Positions 7,544-16,375 are shown, numbered from the stretch's first letter. The stretch: 64,000 bases of DNA from Methanobacteriota archaeon (GCA_023393455.1 JAEWLJ010000015.1:62001-126000), one strand, 5' to 3'. Numbers and translations: made by a program. The notes: generated from the sequence alone by a model not told the origin.

Positions 7544-8239
7544 TCACCGCCTCTGCACGAGAGAGAGGGCGATGTTCACCCCGAGCGCCACTGCAAGGAG
7601 GATGATCCCGAGTGCGATCGAGAGGGAGTAGTTCGCCATCGACGTGTTGAGCGCGATCGCGGTGGTGAGGACGCGGGTGGCTCCCCGGATGTTCCCGCCG
7701 ACGATCATCACCGTTCCGACCTCGGCGATCGCCCGTCCGAAGCCCAGGAGGACGCCGGCCATGACCGCGAACCGGGCTTCCGCAATGATGGTCATGACTG
7801 TCTGGAGCCTGCTCGCGCCGAGCGCGGTGATCGTGTAACGTTTGTCGCGGTCGATCCCGGAGAGCGCCGCGACCGTCAGCCCCATCAGGAGCGGTATGAT
7901 CAGGACCGTCTGGGTGGCGATCATGCCGCCGGGGGTGTAGAGGAGGCGGAGGAACCCGAAGGGGCCGATGTTCGAGAGGAGGAGGAACATCAGCAGGCCC
8001 ACGATGACCGTCGGGAGCGCATACAGTGTCTGGAGCGTCGAGACGACCGCGTGCTTCCCCCTAAACTCGTAGAAGTAGATGAGCGCCCCGAGCGGCAGGG
8101 CGATCAGCGCCGCGAAGAAGGTGGCGGTGAGGGAGACGTAGAGCGACCGGATGGTGATCTCCACCACCTGCGGGTCGAGGGCGATGATGAGTTCGATCGC
8201 CTCGATGAACCCCTCGATGATCGGGTTCCCGTTCACCAC
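7544..8239 (-). CDS. tupB: Tungstate ABC transporter permease
   Basis: 231 residues with about five or six membrane helices and the inner-membrane-component layout: LYVSLTATFFAALIALPLG, LYALPTVIVGLLMFLLL, and the ATPase-docking EAA-like loop GASRLQTVMTIIAEARFAVM followed by GFGRAIAEVGTVMIVGGN, which is highly characteristic of TupB. It forms the channel between TupA and TupC. The start is GTG at 8239 (or the adjacent GTG 8236) with GAGGGAG upstream. It lies 54 bp after tupA and 4 bp before tupC, so the three genes are one operon. Confidence 0.9.
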   Translation of the reverse strand: MVNGNPIIEGFIEAIELIIALDPQVVEITIRSLYVSLTATFFAALIALPLGALIYFYEFRGKHAVVSTLQTLYALPTVIVGLLMFLLLSNIGPFGFLRLLYTPGGMIATQTVLIIPLLMGLTVAALSGIDRDKRYTITALGASRLQTVMTIIAEARFAVMAGVLLGFGRAIAEVGTVMIVGGNIRGATRVLTTAIALNTSMANYSLSIALGIILLAVALGVNIALSLVQRR

Positions 8240-8293
8240 GCTCCCTCAGCCTCCGTCACCGCGTCCAGCCTCTCTCCCGTCCCCGATGCCCGA

Positions 8294-9259
8294 TTATCCG
8301 GTCGCCTCTCCGGTGCAGGTGCAGTTGAACGGCGGCTCGGCGCACGCTGGACTGTAGAGCGGCGTGAAGAGCGGTTTACCGAACTCTTCGGCGCCGAACT
8401 CCCCGATCATCTGCTTCGTCTCGTCCGTGGTGAGCCAGTTGATGAACTCCGCGGCACCCTCTGCGTTCACGTCCGGGTGCTGTTCGGGATTGACGGCTAT
8501 CGCGCTGTAGCGGTTCAGGAGTTCCGCACCCTCGGCGATGACCGGGACGAGGTCCAGCCTGTCCGCGAACGATAGGTAGGTCCCCTCATCGGAGAGCGTG
8601 TATGCCTGCTGCTCGTTTGCCAGGATCAGGGTGTCGCCCATGCCCTTGCCGGCTTCGACGTACCAGGCCCCGGAGTCAACGATCTCGGTCTCGTAGTCGT
8701 AGCCCGCCTCCTCCCAGAGGACCTTCTCCTGGTTGTGGGTGCCCGAGTTGTCGCCGCGGGAGACGAAGGCAACGCCCGCGGTGTTGTTTGCCCCGGCCGC
8801 GTAGATCGTCCGGAACGCCTCGACCGGGGTCATGTTCGCGATCCCCGCCGGGTCGGACTCCGGCCCGACGATGATGAAGTAGTTGTAGGCGATGCACCGG
8901 GGATTGATCCCGAACCCGTCGTCGATGAACTGCTGCTCAAGTGCCGGGGCGTGGACGAGCACCAGGTCGACGTCACCGCGCCTCCCGGAGTCGATCGACT
9001 GCCCGGTCCCCTGGGCGATGAACTGGAGGTCCATGCCGGTCGCGCTTTCGTAGGTCTGTTCGAGTTCCGCGAGGAGCCCGGTGTTCTCCAGGCTCGTCGT
9101 GGTGGCGATCCGCACGAGGTTCGCCCCGCCCGCGGGAGCGGTCGTGGCGCCCGGGGTCGCGTTCCCGTCCGGCGCCGTCCCCGTGCACCCTGCACAGACG
9201 GCGAGGATGAGCAGGATCGCGATGGCAAGAGTCGTTAGAATGGCAATGTTTCTCTTCAT
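8294..9259 (-). CDS. tupA: Tungstate ABC transporter substrate-binding lipoprotein
   Basis: 321 residues. The signal peptide has a hydrophobic core and lipobox (LAVCAGC, Cys about residue 25), then a low-complexity linker (TAPDGNATPGATTAPAGG). The oxyanion-binding signature IATTTSLENTGLL follows, then GTGQSIDSGRRGDVDLVLVH, YNYFIIVGPESDPAGIANMT, VSRGDNSGTHNQEK and a C-terminal NWLTTDETKQMIGEFG. TTTS is the TupA hallmark; TupA proteins generally prefer tungstate. It is the first gene of the tup operon. About 52% of positions look shared with the 9440-10396 paralogue by eye, suggesting tandem duplication. A TATA-like box (TATTTATG, 9287-9294) lies about 30 nt upstream. Confidence 0.92.
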   Translation of the reverse strand: MKRNIAILTTLAIAILLILAVCAGCTGTAPDGNATPGATTAPAGGANLVRIATTTSLENTGLLAELEQTYESATGMDLQFIAQGTGQSIDSGRRGDVDLVLVHAPALEQQFIDDGFGINPRCIAYNYFIIVGPESDPAGIANMTPVEAFRTIYAAGANNTAGVAFVSRGDNSGTHNQEKVLWEEAGYDYETEIVDSGAWYVEAGKGMGDTLILANEQQAYTLSDEGTYLSFADRLDLVPVIAEGAELLNRYSAIAVNPEQHPDVNAEGAAEFINWLTTDETKQMIGEFGAEEFGKPLFTPLYSPACAEPPFNCTCTGEATG

Positions 9260-9286
9260 AACAGCGCGTTAGCACGCAACTCACCC

Positions 9287-9294
9287 ATAAATAG
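9287..9294 (-). promoter_or_regulatory. TATA box of the tupABC operon
   Basis: CTATTTATGG on the minus strand, 28-35 nt upstream of the tupA ATG (9259). It fits an archaeal TATA element with a very short leader, and lies in the only AT-rich stretch before the gene. Confidence 0.4.
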
Positions 9295-9439
9295 TTATCT
9301 CTTCCGGGAGGGTCAATGGATCTCGATCAACCGCAGGGAAAGCGGGAAGGCTCGCCGGGGCCGGGTGGCCGTAGATGGTTGGGGGATGGGGTTTCCCGCC
9401 CGCCGGATGAAGGTCGGTGACGGGAGCCTGCATCCCGGG

Positions 9440-10396
9440 TCACGCCGTCGTGTTCGCCTGCCCTGCCGTCGTGTTCGTCCCTCCTGATGAGCAGGTGGTG
9501 CAGTTGAACGGCGGTTCCGTGCACTCGGGCGGGTAGAGCGGCGTAAAGAGCGGCTGGCCAAACTCCGCAACGCCGAACTCCCCGATGAATGCCTTCGTCT
9601 CGTCCGTGGTGATCCAGTCGATGAACCGGTTCGCCTCATCGATGTTGACGCCTTGCGCCATCTCGGGGTTGACCGCGATTGCGCTGTAGCGGTTCATGAG
9701 CAGGTCGCCCTCCGTCACCAGTTGCACGAGGTTCAACTGGTCCTGGAAGGCGAGGTAGGTCCCGATGTCGGAGAGGGTGTAGGCGTTCCTCTGGTTGGCG
9801 AGGGTCAGGGTCTCGCCCATGCCGCTCCCGGTCTCAAGATACCAGGCCCCGGAGTCCTGGATGTCGGTAGTGTAGTTGTAACCGGCCGCTTCCCAGATCT
9901 CCTTCTCCCGGGTGTGGGTCCCGGACTCATCGCCGCGTGAGGCGAACGAGACGTCGGGGGTGTTGTTCGTGCCGGCAAGGTAGATCGCCTGGAACGCCTC
10001 GACCGGGGTCATGTTCGCGATCCCCGCCGGGTCGGACTCCGGCCCGACGATGAGGAAGTTGTTGTAGGCGAAGCACCGTTCGTTGATGCCGTACCCCTCG
10101 TCTATGAACTGCTGCTCAAGCGACGGCGAATGGACGAGAACCAGGTCGACATCGCCGCGCCGTGCAGTGTCCAGGGACTGCCCGGTCCCCTGGGCGGTGA
10201 TCTGCACGTCCACGTCGGAGGTGTTCTCGTACATCAGTTCGAGTTCGTCAAGAAGGCCCGTATCGCGAAGGCTCGTCGTCGTTGCTATCCGGAGTACACC
10301 CGGGTCCGCCGCTTCCTGTGCCGTGACGGTGACGGCACCTGCGGCGAGCATTACTATCATGATGCCCAGAAGGGGCACCCACGTTCTTCGTGCCAT
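9440..10396 (-). CDS. TupA-like tungstate/molybdate-binding protein, second copy
   Basis: 318 residues from the chosen ATG 10396 (GGAGTG 11 bases upstream; two earlier starts give an implausible AT-rich leader). The signal peptide RRTWVPLLGIMIVMLAAGAV has no lipobox Cys, so unlike the neighbouring tupA product it is probably secreted or held by its uncleaved N-terminus. The body has IATTTSLRDTGLLDELE, GTGQSLDTARRGDVDLVLVH, YNNFLIVGPESDPAGIANMT and FASRGDESGTHTREK. The C-terminus ends in a Thr/Asn-rich tail (SSGGTNTTAGQANTTA). It lies 180 bp upstream of tupA on the same strand with its own TATA box. It may be a variant-affinity binding protein feeding the same TupBC. Confidence 0.88.
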   Translation of the reverse strand: MARRTWVPLLGIMIVMLAAGAVTVTAQEAADPGVLRIATTTSLRDTGLLDELELMYENTSDVDVQITAQGTGQSLDTARRGDVDLVLVHSPSLEQQFIDEGYGINERCFAYNNFLIVGPESDPAGIANMTPVEAFQAIYLAGTNNTPDVSFASRGDESGTHTREKEIWEAAGYNYTTDIQDSGAWYLETGSGMGETLTLANQRNAYTLSDIGTYLAFQDQLNLVQLVTEGDLLMNRYSAIAVNPEMAQGVNIDEANRFIDWITTDETKAFIGEFGVAEFGQPLFTPLYPPECTEPPFNCTTCSSGGTNTTAGQANTTA

Positions 10397-10431
10397 ACGG
10401 CGGGGCACTCCGCCGGCGATGTATTTAATGA

Positions 10432-10440
10432 TTTTTATAA
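10432..10440 (-). promoter_or_regulatory. TATA box of the second tupA-like gene
   Basis: TTATAAAAAT on the minus strand, 36-44 nt upstream of the ATG at 10396, inside a 50-bp AT-rich patch shared with the divergent hisD upstream region. Confidence 0.45.
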
Positions 10441-10541
10441 TAATTAACAAATTCATCGTGATAACCGATCTCACTAAATCACCCTCCCCGACGGGGCAGA
10501 GGTCGAAACCTTAACGCTCCCACCCGCCGATTCTTTTCCTC

Positions 10542-11792
10542 ATGTGGCAGGCGCTGGATATCGAGACCTGGATCGCGGGACGGCGGTCGGACCTCGACCG
10601 GGTGAAGGGACCGGTCTCCGAGATCATCGGGAGGGTGCGCTCAGAGGGCGACGCGGCCCTCCTTGACCTGACGAAGAAGTTCGACGGGATCGATCTCGAG
10701 GAGATCGCCGTCAGCGAGGAGGAGCGGGAGGCGGCCTACGACGAGGTGGACGCGCAGCTGGTCGCGAGCCTCGTGGAGGCAGAGGCGCGGATCAGCCGGT
10801 TCCACGAACTGCAGCGCGGGCGCGATCTCTGGCTGCAGGAGGTGGAGCCGGGGATCACCCTCGGCGTCAAGACGACGCCGCTATCGCGGATCGGTGCCTA
10901 CGTCCCCGGCGGGCGGGCGGCCTACCCCTCGACGGCGCTGATGTGCACGATCCCGGCGAAGGTCGCAGGGGTCAAGGAGATCTGTTGCTGCACCCCGCCG
11001 CCGGTAAATCCGATCACCCTCGTCGCGCTCGACATCGCCGGGGTCGACGAGATCTACCGGGTCGGCGGCGCCCAGGCGATCGCGGCGATGGCGCTCGGGA
11101 CGGAGTCTATCCCGCGGGTCGAGAAGATCGTCGGCCCGGGGAACGTCTACGTCACCGCGGCGAAGATGCTTCTCCGGGACGAGGCCGAGATCGACTTTCC
11201 CGCGGGACCGAGCGAGATCGCGATCCTCGCGGACGAGACGGCGAACCCGACGTTCGTCGCGGCCGACGTCCTCGCCCAGGCCGAGCACGACCCGAACTCC
11301 GCCTGTGTCCTCGTGACGACCGACGCGGCCCTGGCCGGACGGGTCGGTGCCGAGGTGAAGCGGATGGCGGCGACTGCACAGCGCCGCGAGATCGTCGCAA
11401 AGGCGCTTGAGCACTCCGGCTACATCGTCGCCGGCGACCTCGACGAGGCCGTCGAGACCGTCGACGGCATCGCCCCCGAGCACCTCTCGGTCCAGGTGGC
11501 CGACCCGCTCTCCATCCTGAACCGCATCCGGAGTGCCGGGTCGATCTTCGTCGGCCCCTACGCGGCGGTGGCCTGCGGCGACTACGCCTCGGGGACGAAC
11601 CACGTCCTCCCGACGGCGGGCTATGCCAGTCTCTACTCCGGCCTCGACGTCAACCACTTCTGCCGGCGCTCGACGGTGCAGGTGATCACGCGGGAGGGGC
11701 TTGAGGCGATCGGCGACGTGGTGGAGACGATCGCCGACGCGGAGGGGCTCCACGCCCATGCGGAGTCGGTGCGGGTAAGGAGAAGAGGATAA
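10542..11792 (+). CDS. hisD: Histidinol dehydrogenase
   Basis: 416 residues, normal length for HisD, which oxidises L-histidinol to L-histidine in two NAD-dependent steps using Zn. Recognisable blocks: GVKTTPLSRIGAYVPGGRA, YPSTALMCTIPAKVAGV, EIYRVGGAQAIAAMALGT, VEKIVGPGNVYVTAAK, DFPAGPSEIAILAD, DVLAQAEHDPNSACVL, and the catalytic/Zn region GIAPEHLSVQV plus SGTNHVLPTAGYA and SGLDVNHFCRRSTVQ. It stands alone, divergent from the tupA copy, with no other his gene in the window. The start ATG at 10542 gives the standard N-terminus. Confidence 0.95.
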   Translation: MWQALDIETWIAGRRSDLDRVKGPVSEIIGRVRSEGDAALLDLTKKFDGIDLEEIAVSEEEREAAYDEVDAQLVASLVEAEARISRFHELQRGRDLWLQEVEPGITLGVKTTPLSRIGAYVPGGRAAYPSTALMCTIPAKVAGVKEICCCTPPPVNPITLVALDIAGVDEIYRVGGAQAIAAMALGTESIPRVEKIVGPGNVYVTAAKMLLRDEAEIDFPAGPSEIAILADETANPTFVAADVLAQAEHDPNSACVLVTTDAALAGRVGAEVKRMAATAQRREIVAKALEHSGYIVAGDLDEAVETVDGIAPEHLSVQVADPLSILNRIRSAGSIFVGPYAAVACGDYASGTNHVLPTAGYASLYSGLDVNHFCRRSTVQVITREGLEAIGDVVETIADAEGLHAHAESVRVRRRG

Positions 11793-11850
11793 AAAGCATC
11801 TTTGCCATGGCCGGGGGAGCCCCGGCCGGGTTCTTCTGAAAATAGATTGA

Positions 11851-12798
11851 TCATCGGGAGGTCGGCGCCTCCGGCATCTCTCCGCGGATCATCCGGATCG
11901 CCTCTATCGCATCCTCCGCGACGCTCCTCTCCGTCTCATCCCCGCTCCGGGCGAGAGCCTCGAGCGCATCGATCGCCCGCGGGTTGCCGATGTACTTGAG
12001 CGCCCCCGCCGCGTAGAGCCTGACGTTTCTCTCGGCATCCTTCGTCGCCGCGATCAGCGGTTCGACCGCGGCGTCGCCCATCCGCATGAGGGCGCCTCCC
12101 GCCGCCCCCCGGACGTCGTCGTTTCCGTCCCGAAGCGCCCCGATGAGCGGCTCGACCGCACCCGGATCGCCGGTATCGCCGAGGACGCCGGCCGCGACGA
12201 TCCGGATCTCGGGGTCGGGGTCGCTAAGCAGCCCTGCGAGCGGCTCGACCGCCCTGCTCCCGAACTTCGTTATGGCTCCCGTCGCCTGGCACCGGACGTC
12301 GTCGCCTGCGTCCTTGACCGCCCGGACGAGGGGCTCGACCGCGGCGGGATCGTTGATCTCGCCGAGGATGGCGGCCGCGTAGACCCGCCGGAGATCCTTC
12401 CCGGCCTCGATATCCCAGGTCCGGCCCCCGGGGCCGGTCACGGTCACCGGGTCTGCGGCCGCCGCCGACTCGTCGTACCTCCCCGACGCCTCCGGGTTAT
12501 CGAGGAGTTCGATGAGCGGGCCGACCGCCGGGCTCCCGAGCAGCGTGAGCGAGTCCGCCGCCGCCTCCCGCACCGCCGTCACCGGGTCGCCGAGCGCCCG
12601 GATGAGCGGGCCGACCGTCTCAGCGCCGCCGAGGTCCCCGAGCGCCAGAGCGGCCCGCTGGCGGGTCAGGCCGTCGCTACTCCGGAGGGCCTCGACCAGG
12701 CCATCGATGTCCTTCTCCGCTCTCAGCAGATCGATGTTGAACCGCCTAGCCGTCTGCTGCCCTCCGGCAGGATTGCCTCCTTGCTCCAACGCCGTCAC
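11851..12798 (-). CDS. HEAT-repeat (PBS-lyase-type) protein
   Basis: 315 residues, mostly PBS-lyase HEAT repeats of about 31 residues: ...LTRQRAALALGDLGGAETVGPLIRAL, DPVTAVREAAADSLTLLGSPAVGPLIELL, then after a loop (residues ~115-140, ADPVTVTGPGGRTWDIE) LRRVYAAAILGEINDPAAVEPLV, DVRCQATGAITKFGSRAVEPLA, EIRIVAAGVLGDTGDPGAVEPLI, DVRGAAGGALMRMGDAAVEPLI and NVRLYAAGALKYIGNPRAIDALE. Such alpha-solenoids act as protein-binding scaffolds; the partner is unknown. No signal peptide or membrane segment. It is 10 bp downstream of a paralogous HEAT gene, so the pair is probably one operon born by duplication. Confidence 0.85.
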   Translation of the reverse strand: MTALEQGGNPAGGQQTARRFNIDLLRAEKDIDGLVEALRSSDGLTRQRAALALGDLGGAETVGPLIRALGDPVTAVREAAADSLTLLGSPAVGPLIELLDNPEASGRYDESAAAADPVTVTGPGGRTWDIEAGKDLRRVYAAAILGEINDPAAVEPLVRAVKDAGDDVRCQATGAITKFGSRAVEPLAGLLSDPDPEIRIVAAGVLGDTGDPGAVEPLIGALRDGNDDVRGAAGGALMRMGDAAVEPLIAATKDAERNVRLYAAGALKYIGNPRAIDALEALARSGDETERSVAEDAIEAIRMIRGEMPEAPTSR

Positions 12799-12808
12799 CT
12801 CCGCCTCG

Positions 12809-13741
12809 TCACCGGGGCGCCGGCGGGACGGGCGTGGTCATCCCGCGTCTCTTCCGGAGCCGTGTCATCCCGTCTTCGGCCGACCTCTGAACCCGGGGAT
12901 CGGTGTCGGAGAGCGCCCGGCCGAGGGCACCCTCCGCCCGCGGGTCGGCGATCTCGCCGAGGATGACGGCGGCGTAGGCCCGGCGCAGCCCCCGCCGGGG
13001 AAGAACACCTTCCGTCACGACCCCGGCCCGTCTCGCTCCTGGGAAGAGCCTCTCGTGCTCCATCGCATCCTCCGGTCCCCCGAGGAGGTCGTGCTGCGCA
13101 AGTTCGTGGTGCCGGAGGCGTTTTCTCGTCCCGACATCTTCCGGTCCCCCGAGGAGGTCGTGCTGGGTGATCTCCTGCTCCGTATCGCGGGACACTCCTG
13201 CCCCGGCCTCCCTGATATCCTCCGGTCCGCCGAAGGCGTCGTGCTGGGCGAGCCCCTCCTCCGTATCGCGGGCTTGCCCGCCCCCCGCGATCCTGATATC
13301 CGCCGGACCTCCAAGGGCGTCGTGCTGGGTGATCCCGTCCCTGTGCCGGAGCCTCCTCTTTCCGACCGGTATGTCTTCGGGCCCTCCGAGCAGGTCGACC
13401 TGGGTGATGCCCTGGTCGGCAGACTCTCGCGGCACCCCGTACACCGCCCCGGAATCGGGGTGCTCGAGGAGATCGATCAGCGGCTCGACCGCCGGCGTCC
13501 CCACCATCACAAGCGCGTTCGCCGCCCCCTCCCTGACATCCTGCACCGGGTCGGCGAGCGCCCTGATGAGGGGGTCAACCGCCCTCCACTCCCCGAGCGC
13601 ACCAAGCGCGAGGGCGGAGTTCCGACGGACGGACGGATCGCTGCTCCGCAGGTCCCCGGTCAGACTATCGATATCCCGTCCGGACACTGTACGCTCGAGA
13701 TCGTATCGCTTCTCCTCAACTGGAATATCCCTTCTCTGCAT
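12809..13741 (-). CDS. HEAT-repeat protein with an inserted array of five ~26-residue repeats
   Basis: 310 residues from ATG 13741, chosen because GAGGTGG lies just upstream; a GTG three codons earlier is possible. The N-terminal half has three HEAT repeats (SVRRNSALALGALGEWRAVDPLI, DVREGAANALVMVGTPAVEPLI). Where the paralogue has a ~25-residue loop, this protein has about 130 residues built from five copies of the unit I-T-Q-H-D-x-L-G-G-P-E-D-I followed by a charged, Arg/Glu-rich half (DNA about 13050-13420). HEAT structure resumes with LRRAYAAVILGEIADPRAEGAL, then ends after one more repeat (MTRLRKRRGMTTPVPPAPR), so the C-terminal solenoid is shorter than in the paralogue. I do not recognise the repeat; it may be a binding or oligomerisation module, or an expanded disordered loop. 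Confidence 0.8.
   Translation of the reverse strand: MQRRDIPVEEKRYDLERTVSGRDIDSLTGDLRSSDPSVRRNSALALGALGEWRAVDPLIRALADPVQDVREGAANALVMVGTPAVEPLIDLLEHPDSGAVYGVPRESADQGITQVDLLGGPEDIPVGKRRLRHRDGITQHDALGGPADIRIAGGGQARDTEEGLAQHDAFGGPEDIREAGAGVSRDTEQEITQHDLLGGPEDVGTRKRLRHHELAQHDLLGGPEDAMEHERLFPGARRAGVVTEGVLPRRGLRRAYAAVILGEIADPRAEGALGRALSDTDPRVQRSAEDGMTRLRKRRGMTTPVPPAPR
13050..13420. repeat. Tandem ~72-81 bp in-frame repeats inside the HEAT gene
   Basis: Five diverged copies recur; cores near 13070, 13141, 13219, 13300 and 13378 share versions of CCGGTCCCCCGAGGAGGTCG. Periods are multiples of three or close to it, so the reading frame is kept. On the minus strand each encodes TQHD-LGGPED. Copy divergence argues for an old expansion. 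Confidence 0.75.
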
Positions 13742-13909
13742 CTCAACCACCTCAGGATGAGGCGGTTATAACCGATCCGTAATATAATAATGTTGTGTAT
13801 AATAATTGGCGGGTGCCGGGACGCTGGTCCGGCTCGTCCTGCAGGCGTCCGTGCGAGGAAGGGCCGAACGGGGTGCGGGTATTTATCCCCGGGCGGCGAT
13901 GGAAGTATC

Positions 13910-16375
13910 ATGCCTGCGGAGAAGCGGAAGGCAGAACTGAAGATCTCCGGGATGCACTGCGCGTCCTGCGCCCTCAACATAGAACATGCCCTCCAGGACC
14001 GCGACGACGTCTATGACGCCCGGGTCAACCTCGCAACCGAGACCGCCGTCGTCGAGTACGACCCGGCGAAGGCCACCCTCACAGACCTTGAGAGGACGGT
14101 CACCGATGCCGGTTACCGGGTCGTAAGGGACGAGGTCACCGTCAGGGTCGGCGGGATGGTCTGCGCCTCCTGCGCCCAGGTGATCGAGGCATCGCTCGGC
14201 GATCTCGACGGGGTCTACGAGGCCCATGTCAACCTTGCGACTGAAAGCGTCCGGATCGTCTACAGCCCTGCGCTCATCACGACATCCGAGTTCCGGGCCG
14301 CCATCGAGGATGCCGGCTACCAGTACCTCGGCCTCGAGGAGGAGGTCACCGGGGACGTCGAGACCCGGATGCGCGAGGAAGACCTCCGGGACAAGTTCCG
14401 GCGGATGGTCGTCGGGTTTGCGGTGAGCATCCCGCTCTTCTTCTACATGCTCCTCGGGATGCCGGGGGCGGCCGCTCTCCCGGTCTCCGTGAACCTCGCC
14501 ATGCTCGCCGTCACCCTGCCGGCCTTCGTCTACGTCAGCGCCCCCATCTTCAAGGCCGCAGCCGCAGCGCTGCGGAACCGGGCGCTGACGATGGACGTCA
14601 TGTACGCGATGGGGATCGGCGTCGCCTACGGCGCGAGCGTGCTCGGGATGTTTGAGATCATCCTCACCCCGGAGTTCAACTTCTATGAGACCGCCGTGAT
14701 GCTTGCGGCGTTCCTGACGCTCGGCCGCTATCTCGAGGCCCGGGCGAAGGGAAGGACGTCTGAGGCGATCAAGAACCTTATCGGCCTCCGGCCGAAGACC
14801 GCGACGGTGATCCGGGACGGCGGGGAGGTCGAGGTTCCGGTCGAGGCGGTCGTCGTCGGCGATATCCTCCTGGTCCGGCCAGGGGAGAAGGTGCCGGTCG
14901 ACGGGGCGGTCGTCGGCGGCGAGAGCTCGGTGGACGAGTCGATGATCACCGGCGAGCCCATCCCGGCCGAGAGGCGGAAGGGCGACGAGGTCGTCGGCGG
15001 CACCCTGAACGTGAACGGAGTCCTCCGGATCAGGGCCGAGAAGATCGGGAAGGATACGGTCCTCTCGCAGATCATCCGGCTCGTCCGGGATGCCCAGGGC
15101 TCACGGCCCCCGGTGGAGCGGATCGCCGATGTCGCGGTCTCTTACTTCATCCCGACCATCCTGGTGATCGCGATCGTCGCCTTCCTCATCTGGTACGTGG
15201 CCCTGGACGCTACGCTCCTCTTCTCGCTCACGGTCCTGATCTCGATCCTGGTCGTCGCCTGTCCCTGTGCGCTCGGCCTTGCCACCCCGACCGCCGTGAC
15301 CGTCGGGATCGGGAGGGGCGCGGAACTCGGAGTGCTGATCCGGAACGGCGAGGCGCTCGAGGTCTCCGAAAAGCTTACCGCAATCATCTTCGACAAGACC
15401 GGGACGCTCACCCGGGGGAAACCGGACGTCATCGACGTCGTCGCGTTCGGGATCCCGGAAGACCGGCTCCTCTCGGTCGCCGCGGCGGTCGAGAAGAACT
15501 CCCAGCACCCGCTCGCTGCGGCGGTCGTGCGGCGGGCAGAGAGTGCGGGTCTCGCTCTCCCGGCGTCTGAGCGGTTCACCACCTTCGGCGGCCTGGGGGT
15601 CAGCGCCGTCGTGGGGGGGGAGGAGGTCCTTATCGGGAACCAGCCGTTCCTCGAAGAGCACGGCATCGCCGTCCCGGAGAAGGCCGGGACGCGGGTGACC
15701 GTGTTCCAGGACGTGGGGAAGACCGCGGTCCTCGTCGCCATCGGGGGCGAACTCACGGGCATCCTCGCCATCGCCGATACCCTCAAACCGACGACGCGGA
15801 CCGCCGTCGCGGAACTGAGACGGATGGGCCTCTCTGTCATGATGATCACCGGCGACAACGAGCGGACGGCGAACGCCATCGCCCGCGAGGTCGGGATCGA
15901 TGACGTCCACGCCGGGGTGCTGCCGCAGGAGAAGGCCGAGGAGGTCCGTGCCCTCCAGGTGCGGGGCGAGGTCGTGGCCTTCGTCGGTGACGGGATCAAC
16001 GACGCCCCGGCACTCGCGCAGGCGGATGTCGGGATCGCGATCGGGAGCGGGACGGACGTCGCGATCGAGAGCGGGGATATCGTCCTCGTCCGGGACGACC
16101 TCGTCGACGCCGTCGCGGCGATAGAACTCTCCCGGAAGGTGATGACCCGGATCAAGCAGAACCTCTTCTGGGCGTTCGCCTACAACGCCGCCCTCATTCC
16201 CCTCGCGGCAGGCGTGCTCTACCCCTTCTTCGGCATCACCTTCCGGCCGGAGTACGCGGCGCTCGCGATGGCCCTCTCGTCGGTGACGGTCGTCTCGCTC
16301 TCGCTGATGCTCAAGACATATATACCTCCGGTGAAGAGAGGAATCATGTTGGAGGCTGGTGCACATGGCGGTTGA
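13910..16375 (+). CDS. copA: Copper-translocating P1B-type ATPase
   Basis: 821 residues from ATG 13910. Two N-terminal heavy-metal domains have GMHCASC and GMVCASC metal motifs. Membrane helices follow, then the phosphatase motif SMITGEP, the intramembrane metal site ACPCALGLATP, the phosphorylation site FDKTGTLT (Asp near residue 494), SQHPLAAAV in the nucleotide-binding domain, MITGDN and GDGINDAPAL. CPC with these flanks marks a Cu(I)-exporting pump, giving copper tolerance. A TATTTATC box lies about 25 nt before the ATG, suggesting a nearly leaderless transcript. Its last codons overlap the ATG of a YHS-domain mini-gene, which likely acts with it. Confidence 0.93.
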   Translation: MPAEKRKAELKISGMHCASCALNIEHALQDRDDVYDARVNLATETAVVEYDPAKATLTDLERTVTDAGYRVVRDEVTVRVGGMVCASCAQVIEASLGDLDGVYEAHVNLATESVRIVYSPALITTSEFRAAIEDAGYQYLGLEEEVTGDVETRMREEDLRDKFRRMVVGFAVSIPLFFYMLLGMPGAAALPVSVNLAMLAVTLPAFVYVSAPIFKAAAAALRNRALTMDVMYAMGIGVAYGASVLGMFEIILTPEFNFYETAVMLAAFLTLGRYLEARAKGRTSEAIKNLIGLRPKTATVIRDGGEVEVPVEAVVVGDILLVRPGEKVPVDGAVVGGESSVDESMITGEPIPAERRKGDEVVGGTLNVNGVLRIRAEKIGKDTVLSQIIRLVRDAQGSRPPVERIADVAVSYFIPTILVIAIVAFLIWYVALDATLLFSLTVLISILVVACPCALGLATPTAVTVGIGRGAELGVLIRNGEALEVSEKLTAIIFDKTGTLTRGKPDVIDVVAFGIPEDRLLSVAAAVEKNSQHPLAAAVVRRAESAGLALPASERFTTFGGLGVSAVVGGEEVLIGNQPFLEEHGIAVPEKAGTRVTVFQDVGKTAVLVAIGGELTGILAIADTLKPTTRTAVAELRRMGLSVMMITGDNERTANAIAREVGIDDVHAGVLPQEKAEEVRALQVRGEVVAFVGDGINDAPALAQADVGIAIGSGTDVAIESGDIVLVRDDLVDAVAAIELSRKVMTRIKQNLFWAFAYNAALIPLAAGVLYPFFGITFRPEYAALAMALSSVTVVSLSLMLKTYIPPVKRGIMLEAGAHGG

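Noticed and set aside
13050..13420. Regular repeats that could be a CRISPR array
   Set aside because: Copies are diverged, keep the reading frame, have no uniform spacers and lie inside a HEAT-repeat gene.
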